64,000 nt of DNA from Lachnospiraceae bacterium. GTDB lineage: Bacteria; Bacillota_A; Clostridia; Lachnospirales; Lachnospiraceae. Every line of letters begins with the position of its first letter. Position 1 is the stretch's first letter. Below, in pieces: positions 8,552-16,374 of this stretch. The stretch covers positions 1-64,000 of the forward strand of contig SFGN01000018.1 in the NCBI GenBank assembly GCA_004556565.1, in the 5' to 3' direction. Both the position numbers and the translations under genes were made by a program. The notes beneath the pieces were generated by a model. It saw only the letters and a program-made list of their open reading frames with translations, was not told where the DNA came from and made no database searches.

Positions 8552-11527
8552 TTATTTTCTCTCGACCTCGACCATTTTAAACGCTTCAACAAGGTCTCCT
8601 TCTTTGATATCATTGCAGTTTTCAAATACAAAACCACATTCATATCCGGCCCTTACTTCTTTTACATCATCCTTAAATCGTTTCAGAGATGCAAGAGGGC
8701 CTTCAAAAATCACTACGCCGTCACGTGTAAGGCGTACAGAGCAATGTCTTTCAAAGATACCGTCAAGCACATAAGATCCTGCAATCGTACCTACTCCGGA
8801 AGCCTTGAACGTCTGTCTTACCTCCGCATGGCCGAGTATTTTCTCTTCAAATACCGGATCAAGCATTCCCTTCATGGCTGCTTCCACATCTTCGATAGCA
8901 TTATAAATGACTCTGTACAGTCTTAAATCCACACCTTCACGCTCCGCAATTTCTTTTGCCGTCACATCAGGACGTACATTAAATCCGATGATGATTGCAT
9001 TGGATGCAGATGCAAGGCTTACATCAGATTCATTGATTGCTCCGACGCCGCCGTGGATAATCTTAATTACGACTTCATCATTAGATAATTTCAGGAGGCT
9101 CTGCTTCAGCGCTTCCACTGAACCCTGGACATCTGCTTTTACCACGATATTAAGTTCTTTTAGATTACCCTCCTGAATCTGGCTGAACAGATCATCCAGT
9201 GACATCTTTGATTTCGTCTCTTCCAGAAGTTTAACTTTATTCTGTGCGATAAAGGTTTCTGCAAAATTACGTGCTTCTTTTTCTGTCGCACATCCTACAA
9301 AAACTTCTCCGGCATTCGGGACATCATTCAGTCCGAGGATCTCTACCGGCTGGGACGGGCCTGCTTCTTTCAGACGCCTTCCTTTATCATCCATCATCGC
9401 CCTTACTTTACCGTGTGCAGAGCCGACCGCAATAGCATCTCCGACATGCAGAGTACCCTTCTGTACAAGAACTGTAGCAACAGAACCTTTCCCTTTATCC
9501 AGCTTAGCCTCAATGACAAGTCCTCTTGCCGCGCGGTTTGCATTTGCCTTCAGTTCCAGCATTTCTGCAGTAAGAAGTATCATTTCCAGAAGTTCTGGTA
9601 TTCCTTCTTTTGTATGTGCGGATACCGGAACAAAAATCGTGCTCCCGCCCCAGTCTTCAGCAATCAGCCCGTACTCAGAAATTTCCTGTTTTACACGCTC
9701 TACATTCGCACTCGGCTTATCAATTTTATTAACGGCAACGATAATTTCAATTCCTGCCGCCTTGGCATGGTTGATTGCTTCTACTGTCTGCGGCATAACG
9801 CCGTCATCGGCTGCAACGACCAGGATTGCGATATCTGTCGCATTTGCGCCGCGCATACGCATTGCGGTAAATGCCTCATGTCCGGGCGTATCAAGGAACG
9901 TGATTTTTTCCCCGTTTGCCTCAACGACATATGCACCGATATGCTGTGTGATTCCGCCCGCTTCACGGTCTATTACATTGCTGTGGCGGATTGCATCCAA
10001 AAGAGATGTTTTTCCGTGATCGACATGCCCCATGACGCAGACAACCGGAGGACGTTTTTCCATCGTCTCTTCTGCTTCCTCCTCTTCTTTCAGAAGCTCT
10101 TCGATGACATCCACGACTTCTTCTTTCTCACAAAGAACATCGAATTCCATTGCAATTTCTTCTGCCGTATCATAATCAATTTCCTGATTGACATTAACGA
10201 TTTTACCCTGCATGAACAGTTTCTTGACAATCACGGACGGAACGACCTTCATCTTATCCGCAAGCTCTTTGATCGTCAGGACTTCCGGGAGAATGATCTG
10301 CTTGATTTCTTCAACAACAGCCTGTTTCTGCTGCGGCTTCTTCACTTCCGCAACCGGTTTTGTCTTTTTGCCCTTCTTACCCTTATTTTCAAACTCTTCA
10401 TCGCGGAGTTCTTTTTTCTTATAATCTTTTTCTTTATCTTTACTCTTGTTTCTCTGTGTTTTCTGCTGTTCTACCAGTGGTGCGGACATGGAATCTCTGT
10501 CATTCCTTCTGTCATTCTGCCTTCCCTGACCTCTCTGAGTGCGGTCATTCCTGTCACCTCGTTCCCCTCTGGAGCCTTTCTGACTGTCTCCCTGGTAACG
10601 CTCTCTTCTCTGACCGTCTCCCTGACCGTCTCTCTGACCATCCTTCTGGTAACGCTCTCTTCCCTGACCGTCCCTTTGATAACGCTCTCTTCTCTGACCG
10701 TCTCCCTGACCGTCTCTCTGGTAACGCTCTCTTCTCTGACTGTCTCCCTGACTGTCTCTCTGGTAACGCTCTCTTCTCTGACCGTCTCCCTGACCGTCTC
10801 TCTGGTAACGCTCTCTTCTCTGGCCGTCTCCCTGACTGTCTCTCTGGTAACGTTCTCTTCTCTGACCGTCTCCCTGACCGTCTCTCTGATAACGCTCTCT
10901 TCTCTGACCGTCTCCCTGGCCATCCTTCGGGATTTCCCTGCGGCTGTCCTTATGAGATTCTGCTGTCTGAGCCGGAGTCTTCACCGGAGCAGCTTCCTGC
11001 GGACGGGCCTGCTGGGTCTCCAGCGCAGGTTCCTGCGGACGGACCTGTTGGATCTGCTGTGCCTGTACCGGAGCAGCTTCCTGCGGACGGGCCTGCCGGG
11101 TCTCCGGCGCGTCAGTTCCCTGCAAACGGACAGGCTTTGTCTGAACCGTGGCAGCTCCCTGCGGACGGGCAGATTTTGCTGCCGGATCTGCCGCTGCATT
11201 TTTATCAACCGCCGGACGCTGCCCCGGACGCCCCTGGTTCAGGCGCTGTCCCAGACGGCCACCCTGTGCTTTGGCACCGTTTTTAATATTCTGAGGGCGG
11301 AATACCTGTACGATATTCTTCTTTTTCGGTGCAGCTTCCACAGCATCACCTTTAGCAGAATCTGCCGCACTTCTTCTCGCCTCTCTTCTGATATCTGCAA
11401 CAACATCATCTTCCAGTGTACTCATATGGCTCTTTACCTCTATATTCTTTCTGCTCAGAATGTCGAGCAGGCTTTTATTGTCCATCCCCAGCTCTTTTGC
11501 AAGTTCATGCACTCTCATTTTCGTCAT
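8552..11527 (-). CDS. infB: Translation initiation factor IF-2
   Basis: GTPase that brings initiator tRNA to the ribosome. At 991 residues it is much longer than B. subtilis IF-2. An N-terminal IF2_N subdomain (MRVHELAKELGM) is followed by a Gln/Pro/Arg-rich low-complexity region and a tandem 14-residue repeat (unit DGQGDGQRRERYQR) spanning about 10560-10930. A second IF2_N region (TIKELADKMKVVPSVIVKKL) follows. The G domain starts near residue 495 with GHVDHGKTS and contains DTPGHEAF and NKIDKP. The C-terminal domains look complete. It lies in the nusA-infB-rbfA block. The long antisense open frames over this gene are shadows caused by the repeat. Confidence 0.97.
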   Translation of the reverse strand: MTKMRVHELAKELGMDNKSLLDILSRKNIEVKSHMSTLEDDVVADIRREARRSAADSAKGDAVEAAPKKKNIVQVFRPQNIKNGAKAQGGRLGQRLNQGRPGQRPAVDKNAAADPAAKSARPQGAATVQTKPVRLQGTDAPETRQARPQEAAPVQAQQIQQVRPQEPALETQQARPQEAAPVKTPAQTAESHKDSRREIPKDGQGDGQRRERYQRDGQGDGQRRERYQRDSQGDGQRRERYQRDGQGDGQRRERYQRDSQGDSQRRERYQRDGQGDGQRRERYQRDGQGRERYQKDGQRDGQGDGQRRERYQGDSQKGSRGERGDRNDRTQRGQGRQNDRRNDRDSMSAPLVEQQKTQRNKSKDKEKDYKKKELRDEEFENKGKKGKKTKPVAEVKKPQQKQAVVEEIKQIILPEVLTIKELADKMKVVPSVIVKKLFMQGKIVNVNQEIDYDTAEEIAMEFDVLCEKEEVVDVIEELLKEEEEAEETMEKRPPVVCVMGHVDHGKTSLLDAIRHSNVIDREAGGITQHIGAYVVEANGEKITFLDTPGHEAFTAMRMRGANATDIAILVVAADDGVMPQTVEAINHAKAAGIEIIVAVNKIDKPSANVERVKQEISEYGLIAEDWGGSTIFVPVSAHTKEGIPELLEMILLTAEMLELKANANRAARGLVIEAKLDKGKGSVATVLVQKGTLHVGDAIAVGSAHGKVRAMMDDKGRRLKEAGPSQPVEILGLNDVPNAGEVFVGCATEKEARNFAETFIAQNKVKLLEETKSKMSLDDLFSQIQEGNLKELNIVVKADVQGSVEALKQSLLKLSNDEVVIKIIHGGVGAINESDVSLASASNAIIIGFNVRPDVTAKEIAEREGVDLRLYRVIYNAIEDVEAAMKGMLDPVFEEKILGHAEVRQTFKASGVGTIAGSYVLDGIFERHCSVRLTRDGVVIFEGPLASLKRFKDDVKEVRAGYECGFVFENCNDIKEGDLVEAFKMVEVERK
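10560..10930 (-). repeat. 42-base tandem repeat inside infB
   Basis: The DNA encoding the IF-2 linker consists of near-identical 42-base units coding for DGQGDGQRRERYQR, with variants where Gly becomes Ser and one shortened unit (DGQGRERYQK). About six full units plus partial copies are visible. Such arrays can change copy number by replication slippage. Confidence 0.85.
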
Positions 11528-11544
11528 ATTCTAAACTACCTCCT

Positions 11545-11874
11545 CTATGCAATCGTGTTATTTTTTTGTTTAAGCTGCTTTTGAATTCCGTCTGCAAATC
11601 CTTCGTCCAATATTGCCAGAGATGCACGGAATTGCTTTCCCATTGCATGCCCTAAGGTATCTTTATCTCCGTAAAAACAGATTGGAACCTCATAGAATCC
11701 ACACATATCCTGAAACTTTTTCTTTGTATTTTCCGATGAATCCTCTGCCACGATCACCAGTGCGGCTCTTCCCGACTTTGTTTCACGCTCGGTCATAAAT
11801 TCACCGCTTACAGTTTTTCCTGCTTTGGTCGCAAGACTAATCAAAGACAAAACTTTATCCTTCACCAATCTCAT
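11545..11874 (-). CDS. L7Ae/L30e-family ribosomal protein (YlxQ-type)
   Basis: A 109-residue RNA-binding protein of the L7Ae family, beginning MRLVKDKVLSLISLATKAGK, with the family's GRAALVIVAEDSS core and CFYGDKDTLGHAMGK loop. YlxQ-type proteins bind kink-turn RNAs; their exact role on the ribosome is unclear. It lies between rnpM and infB, the invariant position of this gene in Firmicutes, and its start overlaps the end of rnpM by 20 bases. Confidence 0.93.
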   Translation of the reverse strand: MRLVKDKVLSLISLATKAGKTVSGEFMTERETKSGRAALVIVAEDSSENTKKKFQDMCGFYEVPICFYGDKDTLGHAMGKQFRASLAILDEGFADGIQKQLKQKNNTIA

Positions 11875-12133
11875 TCATCTCCTTCTCCAGGATTTCATAT
11901 ACTTCCGCCGGGATTTCCTGCCTGAAAGAACGCTCCAGCCCTCTGCCTTTCACTGCTTTATGAAAACATTCTGCCGAAAGGCACATATAGGCACCGCGCC
12001 CGTTTTTCTTTCCTGTGGCGTCAAGCGTAAAGGTTCCGTCCTCCGTCTTCAGGATGCGAATCAATTCTTTCTTAGGTTTCATCTCGCCGCAGCCGACACA
12101 TTTTCGCATCGGCACTTTTCTTTTTACTGTCAA
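11855..12133 (-). CDS. rnpM: RNase P modulator RnpM (YlxR/DUF448)
   Basis: Small RNA-binding protein of the YlxR family, reported to modulate RNase P in B. subtilis. The hallmark PMRKCVGCGEMKPKKELIR and the GRGAYMCLSAECF stretch are present. The TTG at 12133 is preferred as start because AGGTG sits at proper distance upstream; a GTG at 12142 would place the ribosome binding site too close. The product is about 92 residues. It follows nusA by about 20 bases. Confidence 0.92.
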   Translation of the reverse strand: MTVKRKVPMRKCVGCGEMKPKKELIRILKTEDGTFTLDATGKKNGRGAYMCLSAECFHKAVKGRGLERSFRQEIPAEVYEILEKEMNEIGEG

Positions 12134-12154
12134 ATATCTCACCTCACCCGGGAA

Positions 12155-13324
12155 TTATTCTTCCGTTTCAACAAATTCGATGCTGTCCTCCGGATATTCT
12201 TCATATCCTTCTTCATAAGCCTCATCGTAATCATCATATTCTTCCAGCATACCCATCTGTTCCATATAATCTTCCGGAAGCTCGCCAAGTTCCAGTGCTT
12301 TCGATTCGCTCTTAATGTCAATCTTATATCCTGTCAGCCTGGCTGCAAGTCTTGCATTCTGTCCTTCTTTTCCGATTGCAAGAGAAAGCTGGTCATCCGG
12401 AACAATGACTTCCGCCATCTTTTCGTCCGGGTCTGCCATAACTGAAATAACTTTGGCCGGGCTGAGCGCATTTTCAATCAGAAGTGCCGGATTGTCATCC
12501 CAGTTTATAATGTCGATTTTCTCGCCTCTCAATTCCTCCACAACAGCTTTCACACGGTCGCTGTTTTTGCCGACACATGCTCCGACGGCATCAACCTTCT
12601 CATCATTGGACCATACGGCCATCTTGGTACGTGAGCCGGCTTCCCTGGCGATACTCTTGATTTCAACAATCCCCTCTTTGATTTCCGCAACCTGTGCCTC
12701 AAACAGTCGTTTAACAAGCTCCGGATGGGTACGGGATACCAGGATCTTCGGTCCCTTTGGCGCATTTTTCACTTCCACCACATAAAGTTTGATTCTGTCA
12801 TTCTGCTCAAGGCGTTCACTCTTCACCTGCTCATTTTCCGTAAGAATGGCATCCGCCCTTCCCAGATTGATGCTGATATTATTCCCGTTTCTCCTCTGTA
12901 CCGTTCCGGTCACGATATCTTTTTCTTTTTCAAAATACTGATCAAATACTGCTTTTCTTTCTTCTTCCCGAATCTTCTGAAGAATCAGGTTCTTTGCGTT
13001 CTGTGTCGCAATGCGCCCAAATGCCTTGGATTCGATCTTTACCTGTGCGACATCGCCGATCTGCAGGGCGGAATCAATTTTCTCGGCATCTTCCAGGCTG
13101 ATTTCCAGCGCACGGTCCGTAACTGTTTCTACAACCTTCTTCTCTGCAATCACAGAATAATCACAGGTTTCCCTGTCCATAATGACTTTAATATTGTCTG
13201 AAGTCCCAAAATGGTTCTTACATGCACTGATGAGAGAAGTCTCGATTGCATCCATCATAACATCTCTGCTGATATTTTTTTCTTTCTCAAGAATTGTCAA
13301 AGCTTCCAGTAACTCTGTATTCAT
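12155..13324 (-). CDS. nusA: Transcription termination/antitermination protein NusA
   Basis: Elongation factor that binds RNA polymerase and RNA hairpins. The N-terminal polymerase-binding domain (MNTELLEALTILEKEKNIS) is followed by an S1 domain from about residue 130, then two KH domains (ILVSRTHPELVKRLFE, VGACVGKNSDRVKAVVEEL, LAIGKEGQNARLAARLTG). The 389-residue protein ends in a very acidic Tyr-rich tail with EEYDDYDEAYEEGYEEYPED. It is the second gene after rimP. Confidence 0.97.
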   Translation of the reverse strand: MNTELLEALTILEKEKNISRDVMMDAIETSLISACKNHFGTSDNIKVIMDRETCDYSVIAEKKVVETVTDRALEISLEDAEKIDSALQIGDVAQVKIESKAFGRIATQNAKNLILQKIREEERKAVFDQYFEKEKDIVTGTVQRRNGNNISINLGRADAILTENEQVKSERLEQNDRIKLYVVEVKNAPKGPKILVSRTHPELVKRLFEAQVAEIKEGIVEIKSIAREAGSRTKMAVWSNDEKVDAVGACVGKNSDRVKAVVEELRGEKIDIINWDDNPALLIENALSPAKVISVMADPDEKMAEVIVPDDQLSLAIGKEGQNARLAARLTGYKIDIKSESKALELGELPEDYMEQMGMLEEYDDYDEAYEEGYEEYPEDSIEFVETEE

Positions 13325-13437
13325 TTTTTCTTTCCTCCCAAATAATATTCATACAAAAATCTGCCGCTGTAGTTTAATTCATACTAATGTGTTAACAACC
13401 GTAACTGTTAAGCCCGCACAGGCAGCAGGCAGGGCAG

Positions 13438-13905
13438 CTAAAAATCTAATGCCAGACGAATCAGTGCAATTTCACTTCTGTTAAACGTCTGTTCTGTGTC
13501 ATCTTCACAGGTAATGGTAACCGTATCTTTATCATAGTCTTTTAAAATACCTGTAAATTCCTTCTGATGCTCAATCGGACGATAAGTTCGGATTTCCACT
13601 TCTTCTCCAAGGCTTCTTTTGAAATCTTTTTCCTTTTTCAGCGGACGGCCAAGTCCCGGAGAGCTTACCTCGAATATATAAGAATCTTCGATATAATCCT
13701 TCTCATCAAGAATATCGGAAAACCTTCTGCTGACGGTCTCACAGTCATCCACCGTGATTCCACCCGGTTTATCAATATATGCACGCAGATACCAGGTTCC
13801 TGCTTCTTTGACATATTCCACATCCACCAGTTCAAATCCATAACCGGTCACAATCGGTTCTAAAAGTTTTTCTGTTGTCTGTTCGTATTCTTCTCTCCTT
13901 GACAC
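13438..13905 (-). CDS. rimP: Ribosome maturation factor RimP
   Basis: Needed for 30S subunit maturation. The 155-residue product starts with a GTG at 13905 (SRREEYEQTTEKLLEPIV), chosen because GGAAGAGG lies just upstream. The open frame extends further upstream to 14055 but has no ribosome binding site there and would add 50 atypical residues. Family signatures include GYGFELVDVEYVKEAG and EVSSPGLGRPLKKEKDF. It is the first gene of the operon, with a promoter at 14046-14074 and a leader hairpin. Confidence 0.95.
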   Translation of the reverse strand: MSRREEYEQTTEKLLEPIVTGYGFELVDVEYVKEAGTWYLRAYIDKPGGITVDDCETVSRRFSDILDEKDYIEDSYIFEVSSPGLGRPLKKEKDFKRSLGEEVEIRTYRPIEHQKEFTGILKDYDKDTVTITCEDDTEQTFNRSEIALIRLALDF

Positions 13906-13991
13906 TTTACCTCTTCCTTTCTGTTCAAAATCACATAGCACCATCTTGCATAGTCTTCCTTCTGCAGTCACTTCAAAATATATAGCAATAA

Positions 13992-14019
13992 AGAAGAGTG
14001 AACTTTCGTCCACTCTTCT
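13992..14019 (-). other. Leader hairpin upstream of rimP-nusA
   Basis: Stem AGAAGAGTG (13992-14000) pairs with CACTCTTCT (14011-14019). On the minus strand it is followed by TTTATTG. Because it lies downstream of the rimP promoter, it is inside the rimP leader, where it could act as an attenuator. Confidence 0.55.
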
Positions 14020-14045
14020 GTCAGATTTCCTATGCAACCAAAGCA

Positions 14046-14074
14046 ATTGTAGCACTTTTCATAAGGAAAAGCAA
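14046..14074 (-). promoter_or_regulatory. Sigma-A promoter for the rimP-nusA-infB operon
   Basis: Minus-strand TTGCTT, 17 bases, TACAAT, located about 140 bases upstream of the rimP start codon and about 45 bases past the parC stop codon. Confidence 0.75.
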
Positions 14075-14118
14075 GTATTTTTAAACATTTTTTTAGTAAG
14101 GCAGGACTTCCGTTATAC

Positions 14119-16362
14119 TTATCCCCTTGTTTTTGTTCCTGTCCCGTCCCTTTTAGCGATCCGAAGCCGGTTCAGGCTGACTTCTTTTTCCCCAAACAAA
14201 ACTTTCTTTTCCTTACCTTCCTCAAAAACATAGACATTTTCCAGCACATCTTTTTTCTGAAGCCTGATTCCGGCCACTCCGATGGCAGATTTTTTCTTTT
14301 CCGGTATTTCAGTTACCGGGAATCTCAGGAAATACCCTCCCCTGGTCTGAAGCACGGCATGCTGACTCTCCGTCACGACCTGAACGGAAAGAAGTGCGTC
14401 ACCTTCCTGAAGCTTTGTCGCCGCAATAGTACGTTTCGATACAAGGAATTCACTTCCGTCTACACGCTTGATGATTCCATTCTTCGTCGCGAATAGCAGC
14501 TTTGCGAACCTCATCTGTTCCATGTCACATATCATGACCACCTGTTCCTCAGCACTCACATAATTGCTGACATTATCAATAGGGATACCTTTATCCCTGA
14601 ACTTGCCGCAAGGCAGATCCAGAATCCTTATCAGATGCATTCTGCCGGTATCGGTAAACAGGCAAAGCTTTCCTGTATTCATACAACGGACAACTGATTT
14701 ATTCTCACTGTCTGCCGCTTCCTTATTTCTTTCATAGACAGATATATCCACAGTCCTGGCATACCCGAAACGATCCATCAGGAAGACAACCTCCTGCTCC
14801 TCGATTTTCTTTTCCTCGTAAACCGCCTCTTCCGCATTCACGATGACCGTGCGGCGTTTACGTCCATATTCTTTCTGGAATTCGTCCATTTCTGCCACGA
14901 TCACATCCGCCATCGAATCATAGTTATTCAGGATGTCCTCATAGCAGGCGATATTCTTTACCGTTTCCTCATATTCTTTTTGCAGTGCCTCGATTTCCAG
15001 GCCGATCAATTTGTACAGCCGCATTTCCAGGATCGCAGTCGCCTGACGCTCGGTAAATCGGAGCATTGCCGCCATTTTTTTTGATATTCTGGATTTAAAC
15101 CTGATATTGTCCGTAACTCCGTGGACAAGGCAGGCTCTCGCGTCTTTTACTGATGTACTTCCTCTGAGAATTTCAATAATCAGATCAATTACGTCACAGG
15201 CTTTGATCAGCCCCTCCTGGACTTCCTTCTTTTCCAGTTCTTTGGAAAGCAGAGTATTATATTTTCTCGTCATCAGTTCAAACTGGAAATCCACATGATG
15301 TTCGATGATGGATTTCAACCCCAGTGTCTCCGGTCGACCGTCAGCAACGGCAAGCATATTGACGCCAAACGTATCCTCAAGGCGGGTTTTCTTGTAAAGC
15401 ATGTTTTTCAGATTTTCCACATCTGCACCGCGCTTCAGTTCCAGCACGATCCTGATTCCTTCTTTGGAGGACTGATTGGAAATGTCGACGATATCCGTTG
15501 TTTTTTTCGTCTCCACCAGGGCTGCCACGTCATTCAGAAATTTTCCGATTCCGGCCCCGATCATCGTATAAGGAATCTCGCTGATCACGAGCTGCTTCTT
15601 CCCATTTTTCAGCTCCTCAACCTCCACTTTTCCGCGGATTTTAATTTTTCCCTGTCCGGTCTCGTAAATACTGAGAAGGTCATCTTTATTTACCACGATC
15701 CCCCCTGTCGGGAAATCCGGCCCTTTTATATATTTCATCAGCTGCTTCGTTGTTATCTCATTATTTCTCATATAGGCTTTGACACCCTCAAGAACCTCAC
15801 AGAGATTGTGCGTCGGAATGCTCGTCGCCATGCCGACGGCGATGCCTTCCGCTCCGTTGATCAGCAGGTTCGGCACGCGCACCGGAAGGACAAGCGGCTC
15901 TTTTTCCGTCTCATCGAAATTCGGTCCGAAATCGATGACATTTTTGTCCAGGTCTGCAAGATACGCCATCTGCGTAAATTTTGCAAGCCGTGCCTCCGTA
16001 TAACGCATGGCTGCCGCCCCGTCGCCTTCGATGGAGCCAAAGTTGCCGTGTCCGTCCACCAGAACCATGCCCTTTTTAAAATCCTGTGCCATGACAACCA
16101 GCGCCTCATAAATAGAGCTGTCCCCGTGAGGATGATATTTACCCATCGTATCGCCGACGATACGGGCGCATTTACGATACGGCTTGTCAAAACGGATCCC
16201 CAATTCATACATATCATACAGCGTCCTTCTCTGCACCGGCTTCAGCCCGTCCCGCACATCAGGCAGCGCACGGGAAATGATTACGCTCATAGCATAATCA
16301 ATGTAGGATTTTTTCATCACATCCGAATATTCCGTCCGGATAATCTGTGCATCACTGTTCAT
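14119..16362 (-). CDS. parC: Type IIA topoisomerase subunit A (ParC-like, topoisomerase IV)
   Basis: DNA cleavage and rejoining subunit. The active-site tyrosine is Tyr121 in AAMRYTEARL. The quinolone-determining region reads HGDSSIYE, with Ser82 and Glu86 as in sensitive enzymes. The coiled-coil and C-terminal beta-pinwheel follow; no clear GyrA-box (QRRGGKG-like) is visible in the pinwheel, which favours topoisomerase IV over gyrase. Length is 747 residues. It lies 12 bases downstream of the parE-like gene, far from any dnaA/recF context. An alternative is a second gyrase pair. Confidence 0.88.
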   Translation of the reverse strand: MNSDAQIIRTEYSDVMKKSYIDYAMSVIISRALPDVRDGLKPVQRRTLYDMYELGIRFDKPYRKCARIVGDTMGKYHPHGDSSIYEALVVMAQDFKKGMVLVDGHGNFGSIEGDGAAAMRYTEARLAKFTQMAYLADLDKNVIDFGPNFDETEKEPLVLPVRVPNLLINGAEGIAVGMATSIPTHNLCEVLEGVKAYMRNNEITTKQLMKYIKGPDFPTGGIVVNKDDLLSIYETGQGKIKIRGKVEVEELKNGKKQLVISEIPYTMIGAGIGKFLNDVAALVETKKTTDIVDISNQSSKEGIRIVLELKRGADVENLKNMLYKKTRLEDTFGVNMLAVADGRPETLGLKSIIEHHVDFQFELMTRKYNTLLSKELEKKEVQEGLIKACDVIDLIIEILRGSTSVKDARACLVHGVTDNIRFKSRISKKMAAMLRFTERQATAILEMRLYKLIGLEIEALQKEYEETVKNIACYEDILNNYDSMADVIVAEMDEFQKEYGRKRRTVIVNAEEAVYEEKKIEEQEVVFLMDRFGYARTVDISVYERNKEAADSENKSVVRCMNTGKLCLFTDTGRMHLIRILDLPCGKFRDKGIPIDNVSNYVSAEEQVVMICDMEQMRFAKLLFATKNGIIKRVDGSEFLVSKRTIAATKLQEGDALLSVQVVTESQHAVLQTRGGYFLRFPVTEIPEKKKSAIGVAGIRLQKKDVLENVYVFEEGKEKKVLFGEKEVSLNRLRIAKRDGTGTKTRG

Positions 16363-16374
16363 AATCTTCTCCTT

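Noticed and set aside
10471..10923. A 150-codon minus-strand frame made of TVREESVTRE-like repeats
   Set aside because: This is an alternate-frame reading of the infB repeat, not a separate gene.
10560..10930. Possible CRISPR-like array
   Set aside because: The repeats are contiguous with no spacers and encode a regular peptide repeat within infB.
9413..11584. A 723-codon plus-strand open frame over infB
   Set aside because: It is the antisense shadow of infB, kept open by codon bias and the 42-base tandem repeat. Its protein is a low-complexity Ser/Leu/Cys-rich string with no ribosome binding site.
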